Assembly: GCA_009760855.2 (NCBI GenBank)
Contig: WPIO01000221.1
Span: 161,501 to 225,500 of the forward strand
Direction: 5' to 3'
Source: Cristatella mucedo
Lineage: Eukaryota > Bryozoa > Phylactolaemata > Cristatellidae
DNA length: 64,000 nucleotides
In this document: positions 33,819 to 45,069 of the stretch, in pieces
Numbering within the stretch: position 1 is the first letter of the stretch
Layout: each line of letters starts with the position of its first letter
Made by a program: the position numbers and the translations under genes
Notes under the pieces: model-generated
Seen by the model: only the letters and a program-made list of their open reading frames with translations
Database searches by the model: none
What the model was told of the DNA's origin: nothing

Positions 33819-36800
33819 CAAGCCAGTGCTTATAGAAATGCTCACCTATGAACACACATACAAACACGCACTCGCGAAAGCATGCATAATAATAACAATA
33901 CAGAAATAATAATAGTATAGTAATAATAAAACATGTATACAATGCCCCAAGAGAACTAAATCTATTTCTAGTCACTTTACTACAGAGGAAGCATATAGTG
34001 CCACTGCAACACATGTGAGCACACACTCACATGCATGCTCAAACACGTGCTTATTTGCTCGGCAAAAAGACAGCTCCTCTCGTTTTCTACGAGCCAGCAG
34101 CTGCCTCGCATCGTTTAATTTCACCAGCTAGTGCCCACTGGCACTCACGGAGCAGCTGCTCACCCTTACTACAGCTACGCCGTGATGCAGTGATTCAGCC
34201 TCATCATCAGCCACAAGTTCCCAAGGCCCCTCTACAGTACTATTGATAGTTGCCCATGCTGCTGCATGGCCGACATAGCAAATGCGAATGACACTCGAAA
34301 TACAATGTCAGCCGGCCTCACAAGTGCAGGGGTCGTCTAATGGCCCCAGGAACAGATGTACAGAGGAGTGCCGTTGTGCGAGCTAAAGAAAACTCACGTC
34401 GACGACAAAGCAGCAATCGCTAAACCCTTCAGCTCAATTAGCATTCACCTAACAGAGCATTCACCAGCTAGGCAAGCATAAAGCAACCGCACCGCATGAC
34501 TGGTCACAGTAATTAGACCGATAAAATAAGCAACCGTGTCCAACACAGGGTCGGCTGGCCACATATATGGGGGGGTCCCATTGATATATCCGCATTTGAC
34601 TGCACTTGCTGGACATAGCTTGGTCAAGACTGCCTTGCCTATTCATTAATACGAACTCCTTTATCATCCTGCAATTCGTGTAGCTTATTTGTGGAAACAG
34701 AGCCATACTATCGTTTCATGAACAAACCTTCATGCCCATTGCCTGCTTTCCCCCATTCACCGATTTCAGGAACAGGCTTTCAGCTGGTGAACTTAAAAGG
34801 TAGCCTGGCTGAAACTACCGGTTAACATGAAGTCTTTGAGAGACGGGTGGACAGGCCCTGGACTCCAAAAGTATTACTCCTTGGTGGCCCACCTTTCTCC
34901 TGCCAGGCATGACAAAGCACGGAGCGATACAACAAGCACCGAGGCAGAAGCTCGGGGGGGGGGATTCCACCGAAACGGCCTGCAGCCAGTACCTGCTATT
35001 GGCAGGTCGTAGCTTTCTGACAGGAGGCATGACACAGCTGTCCACTACCGAAAAACACGATTACAAGCCATCGACAGAGTCCATAAACAAATGCCTAGCT
35101 GATATTCGTGACAAAAAGCCTAGCTGATTCAACAGCCTGTTTTGTATAGCAACAGAAGAGCCTTGACGGCTATCACCACCGCTTGCAGCGGCAATAAAAG
35201 ATCGCCCACCACAGGATTCAAAGCTGCGACCTCGGGGCCGAGGTCGTGAAAAGCAACCGCCTTAGTGAGCCATGACGGCTACATTATCAGATAAAACTCG
35301 ATGCCCCTCAGGGTCTCGTGCTTTACGGTAAGGCTTCCTGTATTCTCAATGTGTTCCAACCAAGTATTACATGTAGAAAGCGCATGCAAACGAATGATTG
35401 ACGCTTGCTAGCAAAGTAATCCTTGACCAAATGCACTCCTGAAGAACCACGCGCCGGCCTAGTGAAACATTTTAATCTTCTACCTATGCTTTTGTACCCT
35501 ATTCAGGCTGACTTTGGAATTGAGCATTTCATTTTAAATACCTGAAGCACCAGAATCAATTGCTCCCAAAGCACGAAAGACTTGCGGTCACTTGTATGAC
35601 TGCAAGTCGATTTACAAGGATGCGACAGAGGTTACTGTCAAACTGAGATCCAGGGTTAAAATCCTTCTGAAAGCAGGTATGTAGGTTGATTGCCACTATG
35701 GGACTCGGGGCAAGTGAAACCGACGATTAAGGAGTATGATTCGCCGAACCACCTGAGACAACATTCGATTCCAACCGACAGGAAGAACATTCTACTGGTG
35801 TTCACTCAGCCGAGACCTATACCTTAACAACTGCTAGTTGGCAGCTTAGGGGGCTACTAAAGTTTGAAGGACATGATATCCAAAGCTGGGGGACATCATT
35901 ATCATTGCATGCAGTAAAATATGCACACTGCCCAGGCTTATTACTGGCAGTGTCGAATATACAAACAAGGCTACAGCTAAGCAATAAAAAAAGGAAAACC
36001 TATCGATCCTTGTCACAATCCAATGAAGCCCTTTTGGCAATAACCTTCATGCTGGCTAACTAACTCCTCTCGTGTTGTCTTTCCTCTGCATTGAGCAATA
36101 ATGACACTTGAGCAGCCATCGGGTGGCATGTAATTATCAACCTCAATAATTGTGGATATACGTGAGTACAAAACTCTATCCTGAAAACGAGAGTCACGTA
36201 AACCGAAGAGAGTTCGATGAGAAATCTACCTATATCCAAGTATATGACATGTAATTATCAACCTCAATAATTGTGGATAAACGTGAGTACCAAACTCTAT
36301 CCTGCAAACGAGAGTCACGTAAACCGAAGAGAGTTCAAAGAGAAATCTACCTATATCCAAGTATATAGTCTTTTGACGATCCCTGGGCTAAATAATAATA
36401 GTAATAATAGGTCGTTTGTAAAGCACCTCAAGAGAACTAAATCTCTATGAGGAGCTTTACAAGTCTTTGAAAGAGAATCAATAACCACGGCTTAATGGCA
36501 TGCATGATATCATGCTTAGACAAGCACTGCAAAAGAAAGAGATAGAAGAAGCCTTGAAGCATTGTGCTTTTTAAAGCTCGGTGAACGCCTCACTGATCCT
36601 GCAAAGTCAGCATCGGTAAGAGACAGGAGGTCAGGTGCAAGCACTTCACGACCCTGGTCGTGGGTTCGAGTCCTTGCTCGGCAGTAGACTGGGCTCAAAA
36701 GCTAGGCGGGCTTACATTCAGGCCCGCATTGCTATACAGTACTGGAATATCCCTGTAATTTTTAACGGGCATAAGCCAGACTTACATTGCACTCGCTACC

Positions 36801-38312
36801 AAGTGTGCCGAACTCGGCTGTTGCATGACACTATAATAATAAAAATAATTTGTCAAGTGCCCTCAAAGAACTTCATCTCCTCCGAGGCACTTTGCATATG
36901 CTGTAAACACTAGTAGTAGCAATGTCAAGCCCACAAAGCACTCTCCTTGTGTGAAGTTTCACAAACAATCTGACTAGAGCTAGCTAGCTTTAGCGTGAGG
37001 CATGTCACAGATACTGTGCCGCAGATCATCCTGAGCTCCAAAGCCCATTCACCATAGTGGTACTTGCGATAAAAGAGAGGGCGACGCCGTTCGCCCCTTG
37101 GTGCCCATATTGCTGCAGGCACGTATATAAAAACGATGCAGGCCGCACAGTTATTGAACCTTTTTTCACTTCATGCCAAGCAAAGACGGAATAACATGAA
37201 GTTTAAGCAAAAACCCGGTAATAATGCAGCAGCACCCACAACACGAAAGCCAAACTGATGAGGCCTAAAACAGCTCGCACGATGCCGATAAAGAGTTTAT
37301 GACAGCCTGCCACATACAAACAGGGCTAATAGCATCTATTGATTATTCACACAGATCGATACAGTTAGGAAACTAGCAAACCGGCTTGCTTTTTCGTACT
37401 AAAGCCAGGCTTGCAGCACGTCCTCAGTCACGTCGAAAGATAAATCAGCACACGCTGCTCTTTCACCGTTATGCAAAAGCGATGCGAAGCTAGCTAGTTT
37501 CTGAGATCAGCCTGAGAGGCTCCAGGCATGGCAGTGGTCGTGGCCGTTCGCCAGCGGCAAGCAGTTAAGCTCATTGTGCTAGGCCAGAACGACGTCGACA
37601 TACACAGGCAATCAATAACAGCAGGAACTCAGCTATCCCCCAACGTTGGCGTCCTACGGGGAAATCAATGAAGTTCCCTAAAGTACCACGGCCGGATGCA
37701 TTGGTAGCTGGTTGGGATGCAGCTCTTACTTTCTTCGCTGGCTGCCTGGCCCTCAGATTTCTCTGAAAGTACAGAATGAAGCCGTCTGTTTTCATCCTGT
37801 AACTTCCCGATCATGTTCAGAAGTTCCTTCGACTCCTTATGCCAGGAGTCCTCTATCTGTTCGAGCTCCTTGCAACGCACATAGAATAGAAATTCTAGCG
37901 TTACTCCAGCATTTAGTAGCAAAGCGAGAACATAGCGGGGAGTTAGTTCGTTCGCAACCACGCTGCGTATCGGCTCAAAAGCAGGGCGATCTGCACGCTT
38001 GCCAACACCAGGCGCTTGGCCCAAGCCATCTGCATAAATGCTTACCTGCTCGTACTTCTGCTTTTCTGTGAGTCTGTCTGTCTTTTCTTTGGTCAAACGC
38101 TTTATGAGAAGTTGCAGCTCCGTTATTTCGCTGTTTTCTTTCTCGTAGCGAGTGGCCAGCAACTCGAGCTGCTCTAATATCCGAATGACTTTCGGCATCA
38201 GGTCCGTGACGGCATCCACGCCGTACTGCTCTATCAAGTATTCAAAATCTTTTCCTATAATCGCAGCCGAATCGTAAACGTCTACCACTGAAACAAACGC
38301 TTCCATATTCAT
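27032..38312 (-). CDS. RILPL1: RILP-like (RILPL1/2-type) Rab effector, gene span (8 exons)
   Basis: RILPL proteins are cytosolic coiled-coil dimers: the N-terminal RH1 domain contacts motor or adaptor partners and the C-terminal RH2 domain binds Rab GTPases (Rab8/10/36 class), controlling ciliary and vesicle traffic. Here exon 1 starts [14 protein letters not shown] and carries [20 protein letters not shown], the RH1 helix; exon 3 holds [16 protein letters not shown]; exon 6 carries the RH2 core [20 protein letters not shown]; exons 7-8 give [16 protein letters not shown] before TGA, like the ESGIKRLFSFF end of RILPL1. All junctions are GT-AG and phase-consistent: 453 aa if every exon is used, 378-380 aa if only one of exons 4 and 5 is used, closer to the roughly 400 aa of RILPL1. 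Start chosen at the first ATG (38,312); the upstream in-frame extension has no ATG. Confidence 0.9.
27189..27368 (-). CDS. RILPL1: RILPL exon 7
   Basis: Acceptor tgttgcttcag, donor GTGAGT. Encodes an S/A-rich stretch with acidic [10 protein letters not shown], then EPWEKLYPE and EFGIRK, leading into the C-terminal basic-hydrophobic motif. Confidence 0.85.
27905..27978 (+). mobile_element. L2-type 3' tail fragment
   Basis: TTATAAAGCACGGTTGGATA ... TTATTGTTATTATTATTG: a short LINE or SINE tail, downstream of the RILPL exon 6 donor. Confidence 0.5.
28119..28300 (-). CDS. RILPL1: RILPL exon 6 (RH2 domain core)
   Basis: Acceptor gtaccatag, donor GTGAGG. A variable stretch, then [19 protein letters not shown] and [10 protein letters not shown], the Rab-binding RH2 helix (family RFTLQELRDVLHERNELKSK). 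Ends in phase 2. Confidence 0.94.
28620..28740. repeat. cryptic AGC/GGC/AGT trinucleotide-like repeat
   Basis: Interrupted AGCAGC, GGCAGC and GGTAGT units between RILPL exons 5 and 6. Confidence 0.7.
28853..29071 (-). CDS. RILPL1: RILPL exon 5 (coiled-coil exon, copy b)
   Basis: 73 codons, phase 0 to 0, acceptor gttctgcag, donor GTAAGA. Encodes [19 protein letters not shown] and [19 protein letters not shown]. Less GC-rich than exon 4 but the same length class, position and register. Confidence 0.85.
30151..30375 (-). CDS. RILPL1: RILPL exon 4 (coiled-coil exon, copy a)
   Basis: 75 codons, phase 0 to 0, acceptor tggttgcag, donor GTGAGT. Coiled-coil part includes [19 protein letters not shown], then a P/A/V-rich end. 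GC-rich. Aligns ungapped with exon 5 and with the same segment of vertebrate RILPL1, so the pair may be used alternatively. Confidence 0.82.
30376..32432. other. RILPL intron 3
   Basis: Holds the GA repeat; otherwise nothing recognised. Confidence 0.5.
30885..30952. repeat. GA microsatellite
   Basis: Pure (GA)n run, with a purine-rich flank from about 30,760, in the intron upstream of RILPL exon 4. Confidence 0.97.
32433..32548 (-). CDS. RILPL1: RILPL exon 3 (coiled coil)
   Basis: Completes the split K codon, then encodes [20 protein letters not shown] and [18 protein letters not shown], aligning with VMKKLKEVVDKQRDEI of RILPL1. Donor GTATGT, ends in phase 0. Confidence 0.9.
32925..33046 (-). 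mobile_element. tRNA-headed SINE with L2-like tail (family 2)
   Basis: Minus strand: GGCGCTCACATCTAACGACC, ATGGGCCCGAGCCC, then GTGCCTGGATAGAGATTAAG and TTCTCCTAGGG, parallel to the LINE tail. A poly-C tract abuts it. Confidence 0.6.
33146..33296 (-). mobile_element. tRNA-headed SINE (family 1)
   Basis: Minus strand: GTCTTAGCCTAGGGTAGGGT, GTCGTGGGTTCGAATCCTGC, then a diverged body ending GAGGCTTTTGAATCAGCAGG. Confidence 0.7.
33310..33590 (-). mobile_element. L2-like LINE fragment
   Basis: Diverged minus-strand 3' coding region (GAATGAAGAGGCCTAAGAGT parallels other copies), within a RILPL intron. Confidence 0.6.
33669..33816. repeat. CA/CG dinucleotide repeat
   Basis: Mixed ACGC and ACAC repeats becoming pure (CA)n; RILPL intron. 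Confidence 0.95.
35120..35283 (-). mobile_element. tRNA-headed SINE (family 1)
   Basis: Minus strand: GGCGATCTTTTATTGCCGCT, GCAAGCGGTGGTGATAGCCG, AGGCTGTTGAATCAGCTAGG; the head is diverged. Confidence 0.72.
36127..36367. repeat. tandem duplication, ~121 bp x2
   Basis: Two near-identical adjacent copies, each starting CATGTAATTATCAACCTCAA and ending CCTATATCCAAGTATAT, with only a few mismatches. In a RILPL intron. Confidence 0.92.
36388..36480 (-). mobile_element. L2-type 3' tail fragment
   Basis: AATAATAATAGTAATAATAG, then AAGCACCTCAAGAGAACTAA; a tail-only fragment in a RILPL intron. Similar tail fragments lie at 32,768-32,880, 33,888-33,985, 36,829-36,905 and 42,028-42,085. Confidence 0.6.
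36615..36745 (+). mobile_element. tRNA-headed SINE head, diverged body
   Basis: GCAAGCACTTCACGACCCTG, GTCGTGGGTTCGAGTCCTTG (B box), then a body that only loosely matches family 1. Confidence 0.45.
37730..37868 (-). CDS. RILPL1: RILPL exon 2 (end of RH1)
   Basis: Encodes [19 protein letters not shown] and [20 protein letters not shown], equivalent to ELELVEDVWRGEAQDLL in RILPL1. Acceptor gttgcaag, donor GTAAGA, ends in phase 1. The intron before it (177 bp) is a multiple of three with no stop. Confidence 0.9.
38046..38312 (-). CDS. RILPL1: RILPL exon 1 (RH1 domain)
   Basis: 89 codons from ATG to a GTAAGC donor. Encodes [20 protein letters not shown] and [20 protein letters not shown]. The family positions DVYD, L-M-P-K-V and the leucine heptads are visible. 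Confidence 0.93.
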
Positions 38313-38789
38313 CAGGGACCCGCAAGCCAACTGCGGGAGCCGAAAGCCCCCTAGCCGGGATACCCCGCAGTCCAATTATCACCTGACTTGTTTGCCTCAT
38401 TCCGGTTTCTCGTTAACGACAGTCCGGAAGTGACCCTGGTCCTCCTGTGTGGATGGTGTTTGCACAGCTCTCTGGTCGTCATGCTGGCTTCATGGAGACG
38501 GCTAATCCATGCGGAGTTCTCGATACTACCCGAATTTCAAACTCACCTAATTTTTGTCGTCCGATGCAATCAGCGCGACAACGAAGTTACCGCGATTAGG
38601 CTCTCACTGGCTTTCATCGCTTCCTCTGCCGCGTTCCTCGTCTGCACTTACCTTTCTCGCCTGTTGGAACTTACTTTCTCGTAATGGTGCGACTCCAGAG
38701 CTTAGGGCGCCGGCTGTCCAGGTGGATCCATTTCGAGTAATATTTGTTGGTTTGTACTAATCCGTATAATTTTCTAGCCATCAGTTAAG

Positions 38790-41462
38790 CCCGACCAATA
38801 AGGGTGATTTCAACATTCATTTTGATAACTTATCTGACGAATTTCGTGCACTGACCGACTCATTATCTCTTGTGGCTCATGTGCATGGCTCTACTGACAT
38901 CGAGAGTCACACAGTCGACCAAATTTTCTCCTCCACAACTGCATGCCATCATCACCAATTATTACCAAATTCTACTTATCTGACCGCAGGCAGATCTCAT
39001 TCAGCCTACAATATGTGCCCTCCTCGTCATCTAAAATCACCTGTAAATCTCAAAACCTCAAGACTCTTGATATCGATGCTGTCCATGCGAGAATATCTGC
39101 TTCGCCTCTGCTGCTCAATCCCCCTTCTGACCTGTCATTTGTAGATTGCGCCAACAAGACATTAGCAGACATACCCGACGAGTTCGCACCTCTGACTAAG
39201 CGCACTATGCAACCTCGGCCAGATGGCCTTTGATTTACTACAGGTATTAAACTAGCTAGGTCTACCAAGCGCAAGCTTGAAAAAGCATACTGAAAATCAG
39301 GACTGACTGTCCATCGACAGGCATACGAGGACTACTGTAGATCGTAACAATCGATCCTAGAAAAGGCTATGTCTAGTTTATAAAAAAAAAATATCGTTGA
39401 ATCACAGATATGCAATCCGAAAATGCTGATGTCTACGATCAACCATCTCCTTAACCACTCCCAGGTTAGCTCCTTACCGAGTGATCCATGTGATGATATT
39501 GCTAATCGCTTTTCTAGTTTTTTGTCAACAAGATAGACAAGATCGGGAAGTCCATCCTTAGGGTGGCAGTATCCCCCTGGAAGCCTGTCTCTCAGTCCCA
39601 TGCAGCACCTCAATCTCTATATTTGCCTGAATAGATATTAAGTTCTCTTAGGGCGAAATACAATAGAATTATGTATTATAGATGAGGCCACGAGTGACCT
39701 CACCCCGAAGTTCATACCCCAATCAAGGAAGACAAGTCCTCTAGATACTATTCCCTCTGTCCTGCTTCTACGATGTATAAATCTGCTGCTGCCATGCATA
39801 ACTAACACCATAAATATGACATTAGCCTCAGCTCTTGTTCCAGCACCTTTCAAAAAGGCTGCAGTCAGACCACTACTCAAGAAGAGAACTTGGGCAACTT
39901 CCGCTCAGTCTCCCTTCTAACGTTCGTATCAAAGACGCTGGAACGAGTCGTGGCAGACCAGCTGAACTCATATTGAAACTTCAAACCTCGCTAGTAAGTT
40001 CTAGTCTGGCTTTAGAGCTTATCATTCTGCTGAGTCATGATTGCTTCGGGTGTACAACAACCTACTTAGGAATGCGGGTGGGTAAAGTATATCTGCTTGT
40101 TTTGCTCAATATTTCAGCAGCTTTTGATACTATCGAACACCAAGCCCTTCTTGAGCACCTCTCATCATGCCTGGGAATTACTGGCACTGCATTGCAACGG
40201 TTCAGGTCCTATCTCAGTGGGAGACTCCGGAGTATTGCTGAGAATGGACAAAGATCATCCGAGGAACCTGTAAAATATGGGGTACCTCAGGGCTCTGTGG
40301 TTGGTCCAGTTCTTTTCACGGTTTGTACACTCCTTCTTGCCGGTGTAATTGCCACGAACAATCTAGGCTTTCACTTCTATGCGGATGCCACTCAGTTGAA
40401 CCTTTGCTTTGATCCCTCTTAACCCTCCAGCACGTCGAATTCTTTCAACTCCCTTGCTGCATGTATTAATGACATCCGAACATGGATGGCAGCAAATTTT
40501 CTTAAATTTAATGATGATAAAACCAACTTATTATTTATGGCAAAACCAAGTGCGATTCAGAAATTGGAACGGCTAACACTCAAAATCAGCTCTGCCAGCA
40601 TATCTCCTGTTGAATTTGTACGAGATCTAGGCGTCATGTTCCAAAGTGACCTTTCATTGGACTACTACATCAGCTCCAGTCAAGTCTTCCTACTTTCAGC
40701 TACATAAAATTGCTGAAATTCGGGCTAGCTTGGACAGGGGTACCACAGCTAACTTGGTCCATGCATTTTTGACAACCCGTCTTGACTTCTGTACCTCGTT
40801 GCTTGCTGGTCTACCGGCATGTGCAATCAGGCGTTTACAGCTGATGCAAAATTCTGCAACCAGGCTTGTCTGTCGTGGGCGTCACAGTTGCCACATCGCA
40901 ACACTTCTCGCCGACCTGCACGACCTTCTAGCTCCCAGTCAAGCAGGCATCGACTTCCAAGTTCCGTCACTCACGTTTTCGGTCCCTTCATTATTTGGCT
41001 CCACCCTACCTATCAGATCTACTTCCCCCACCAGGCAAAGCATCGTACCAGCTGCTTTTCGGAATCTAATTGTTTACCTATACCTCGTGCGAACCTCAAA
41101 TCCTTTGGGGACCGTGCCCTTAGTTGGTATGCTACCAAAGCCTGGAACTCACTTCCGACTGGCGTCACGGCTTAAAGACATTTAAGAGAAGCTAAAACCC
41201 AGCTATTTATCACAATGTTTAGTGAATCCTTGTGCTTCGTCCTTTGTATGCTTATGCGTGCTGACCTTGTGCATGCTGCCACTAACCATATTTGCATACT
41301 GACCCAGTTCATTTCAACTCTAACCATTTTATGCTTGTTGTCGTTGAGCATGCTACCACTAACCATAATATCATGCTTCTTTTGCAGCAAATGTAGAGTG
41401 CTTAGAAAGAGATTGGGTTCTCTGAGGGAGCTATAGAAAATGTATTGTTATTATTACTATTG
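38790..41462 (+). mobile_element. L2/CR1-type LINE, 5'-truncated, endonuclease remnant plus RT
   Basis: The longest LINE copy here. The end of the APE endonuclease (GDFNIHFDNLSDEF) is followed by linker, then RT blocks AFDTIEHQALLEHL, FRSYLSGRL and YGVPQGSVVGPVLFTV, a degraded YADD box (YADATQ), the C-terminal LVHAFLTTRLDFC region, and a TTATTATTACTATT tail. Frameshifts and stops make it dead. It starts about 480 bp upstream of the RILPL start codon. Confidence 0.88.
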
Positions 41463-41600
41463 TTAGCCTCAGGTCTTGTCTCGGCATCTTCCAAAAGGCT
41501 AATGCTGAGTCGCTCTTTAAGAAGACTAAACTAGATCAGGAGAACTAAAGCAACTTCTGCTACCTTTTCTGCCTGTGCCAATTTGCATGCCGATAGTTAC
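41463..41600 (+). mobile_element. L2-like LINE fragment (RT N-terminal part)
   Basis: Immediately after the tail of the previous copy: sequence parallel to the [19 protein letters not shown] region, degraded. Suggests a second copy fused head to tail. Confidence 0.55.
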
Positions 41601-42367
41601 ATTAGTCTTTGAGAATGCACTGAAAATCTCCACAAGTTGTACAAAGAAACTTTACCCATTAAACCAACATCAACGGACGTTGAAAGAGTTTTTATCAGTC
41701 TATGAATTTCTGTACAAAATTAAGATTGCGTCTCCCATACAAGTCACTTAATTCACTTGTATTCTTGAAATATTATTATAAGAAGTAAAAATGTATTGAT
41801 TTAGAACTTATCACAAAAGATCTACAATAAAACCGTGTTCATTGCAAAAATAAGCTATGGCAGACTCGGAGCTGTAGTGATGTTAACGTGAAAATGATGG
41901 ATATTTATTTAGCGTGATCTACTTGAGGGCTGTCAAGGAAGTTTCCAGAGATTTGAACTTAAAGTTTGAAGGTCAGTGCCGAGCCATTAGGGACCATGTC
42001 GGTCGGACAAAGAAACATATACGTAAGCCTTGATAATAATAAGAATAACTTTCCAGGCACTTGACATTTGCTGCAAAGGAACCATGATCTAATAGTTAAT
42101 GCTAGCACGATCAATCTCAACAAGTATAGCACATTTAGAGGTGATATGCATACATTGATCAGCTGCGAACCTCAGGAGATACTCAAGCAAAGGAAAATTA
42201 TGACCGGATGTGGTTAGGTCGTGAATTAATCTTGCAAGTATCTCATTAATCAATGTTTACTGTAAGGATGATACATCTTAGTTTATCGCTGTTACGATAC
42301 GTTAAAATCGAGTGCTTGAGTAATGGAAGCACCATAAACAACCAAGAAAATTTAATGAATACAAAGG

Positions 42368-44090
42368 TAATAATAATAATAATGCACTTGCTAAAGCACC
42401 CTCAGAGAACTCAATCTCTTTCTAGGCGCTTTACATTTGCTGCAAAAGGAAACGCGATTGAATGGTGAGTAATATCATGCTTGATAAACAACATGAATAA
42501 CATGGTTAGGGGTGACATGCACAGGGTCAGCATGCAAATGTGGTTAGTGGCAGCATGCACAGTGTCAGCATGCATAAGCACATCAAGGACGAATCACAAG
42601 GACCCACAAAATGCTGTCCAAAATAAGTGTGTTTTTAAATTCTTTTTAAATGTGGTCAAGTCAGGGGATGTTCTGACGCAGGTCGGGAGGGAGTTCCGGG
42701 CTTTGGGAGCATACGAACTAAATGCATGGTCTCCAAAGGATTTGAGGTTTGTACGAGGTATTGGTAGACTGTTGGATTCCGAAAAGCGGGTGGTACTATG
42801 CTTGGCTTGGTGGGGGAGTAGATCTGAGAGATAGGCTGGAGCCAAAGAATGAAGGGACCTAAAAGTGAGCGACAAAACCTTGAAGTCAATCCGTTGCTTG
42901 ACTGGTAGCCAGTGCATGTCGGCGAGAAGTGGTGTGATGTGGCAACTGCGACGCTCACAACAGACAAGCCTTCCTGTGGAGTTTTGCACCAGCGGCAATC
43001 GCCTGATCGCACATGCTGGTAGGCCAGTAAGCAGTGAGTTGCAGAAGTCGAGACGGGATGTCACGAATGCATGGACCAACTTAGACGTGGTATCCTTATC
43101 TAAACAAGCCCGAATTTGAGCAACGTTATGTAGCTGAAAGTAGGCAGATTTGACTGTGGAGCGGATGTGGTCGTCTAACGAGAGGTCACTTTGGAGCATG
43201 ACACCTAGATTTCGAGCTGATTCAACAGGACGTATGCTGGCAGAGCCAATTTTGAGCGTCAGCCTTTCCAATTTCTGAATCACACTGGGTTTTCCCATAA
43301 CTAGTATGTTAATTGTATCATTGTTTAGTGTTAGAAAACTTGCTGCTATCCATGTGCGGATGTCATCAATACATGCAGCAAGTGAGTTGAGAGAATTTGA
43401 GGTGCTCGAAGGCTGGGAGGGATCAAAGCAAAGGTACGACTGAATGTCATCCGCATATAAGTGAAAGCCTAGATTGTGCTTGGCAATCACATCAGCATGA
43501 GGGAGACAATACACCGTGAAAAGAACGGGATCGATCACGGAGCCCTGAGGTACCCCATATTTCAGAGGTACCTCGGATGATCTTTGTCCATTCATGTCAA
43601 TACTCTGGAGTCTCCCACTGAGGTAGGACCTGAACCATTGCAGAGCAGTGCCAGTGATGCCCAGGCGAGATAAGAGGCGCCCTAGAAGGACTTGGTGATC
43701 GATGGTATCAAAAGCTGCCGAAAGATCTAGAAAAACAAGCAGAGACACTCTACCTAGGTCTGAATTCCTAAGTAGGTCGTTATACACCCGAAGCAATGCT
43801 GACTCTGTGGAGTGATCAGCTCTAAAACCAGACTGGAACTTACTAGCAAGGTTTGAAGTTTCGACGATCGATTTGAGTTCAGCTGGTCCGCCACGACCCG
43901 TTCTAGTGTATTTGATAGGAATGGTAGAAGGGAGACTGGGCGGTAGTTGCTCAAGTTCTCTTGTTCTAGCGTTGCTTTCTTTAGAAGGGGCCTGACTACA
44001 GCTTTTTTGAAAGGTGCTGGGACATGACCTGAGGCTATTGACATATTATAATGTTGAATGTCGTTAGATGAATTTCTGTGCAACATACGT
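42368..44090 (-). mobile_element. L2/CR1-type LINE, best-preserved RT copy
   Basis: A 400-codon minus-strand frame (43,796-42,594) carries LDLSAAFDTIDHQVLL, WFRSYLSGRLQSI, YGVPQGSVIDPVLFTV, the catalytic-type box YADDIQ, and the C-terminal TSRLDFCNSLLTGLPACAIR block. An upstream frame (44,086-43,754) has [15 protein letters not shown] and [14 protein letters not shown]. An AAT-repeat tail is at 42,368. 5'-truncated and frameshifted between the two frames. Its intact YADD makes it the youngest-looking copy. Confidence 0.9.
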
Positions 44091-44807
44091 TATTGCATAA
44101 GTTTTGTACGGAAAGCAAACCATCGCTGATATCGATCGGCGCCGTATATGAACTCCTTCGGAAAAGCTTTGTTGCGTAGATAAAGAGCATCCTTGCCTCC
44201 TTCCTCGCCTTTCCACCGACTCCGACGTCTCGGCGACTTTGGCACGGCTCAAATCTACGCGAGCTGCTCGTGTCAATACTACGGTTGGCTCGCATCCAAA
44301 GTCCCGCACCGACGTTGCCGCAGCTGCGGCGATTTCGAATATCCGGCTTTTACTTTGGGCACCTCTCGCTGTGCTGTCACACAGTAGAGAGACAACTTCG
44401 GCATTCGCAACTGTTTACCTTATCAAAAAATAAAATATTTTAATAGCATAGTGAGTAGACTTAATGCCCTTGAAAGAAGTCAGTTTAAAATGTTGGTTTA
44501 AAATTTTAGTACCGCAACTCACTCTTCGGGAATTCCTGCGCCACGCCAGCATGCACGCAACAAGCTACAGGATCGCGAAAGTATGCTTTTTCGTGCATAG
44601 TTAGGAGCAAGTCGTCATGCGACATTGGTTAGGAAATCATTATACACGATTTTTTAGATAATTTAGGCACCAAAAAAAACATAAAGCCAACAAACATTGC
44701 AAAATCGAAGCGTCTTTGCACGCGTCCTTTGCACATACGGTGAGCACTCGAAGAACAACATACAACCATTGACCAAACAGTATATGAGGGATTTCTGATC
44801 TACCGAC

Positions 44808-45062
44808 TGTTCAATCGAGCGCTTACAGTTGGTGCAAAACTTGGCAGCTAGGCTTGTCTGTCATGAGCACGGCGGTTGCCACATTCCACCACTTCTCAAC
44901 GACTTGCACTGGCTCCCAGCCCTACAGCGCATCGACTTCAAGGTCACTCACTGTTAGGTTCCTTCATTCTTTCGCTCCAGCCTACCTTTCACATCTAATC
45001 CTTCACCGGGCTAAACGTCGTACCACCCACTTTTGTGAATCAAGTCGTTTAGATGCACTCGT
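44808..45062 (+). mobile_element. L2-like LINE fragment (RT C-terminal part)
   Basis: Degraded copy of the region encoding LQLVQN..ARLVC..., HITPLLADLHWLP and APAYLS; it ends at the start of the tandem array. Confidence 0.75.
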
Positions 45063-45069
45063 ATGAACC

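Noticed and set aside
33586-34026. Frames rich in C-V-C-V or T-H-T-H
   Set aside because: Translation of the CA/CG repeat.
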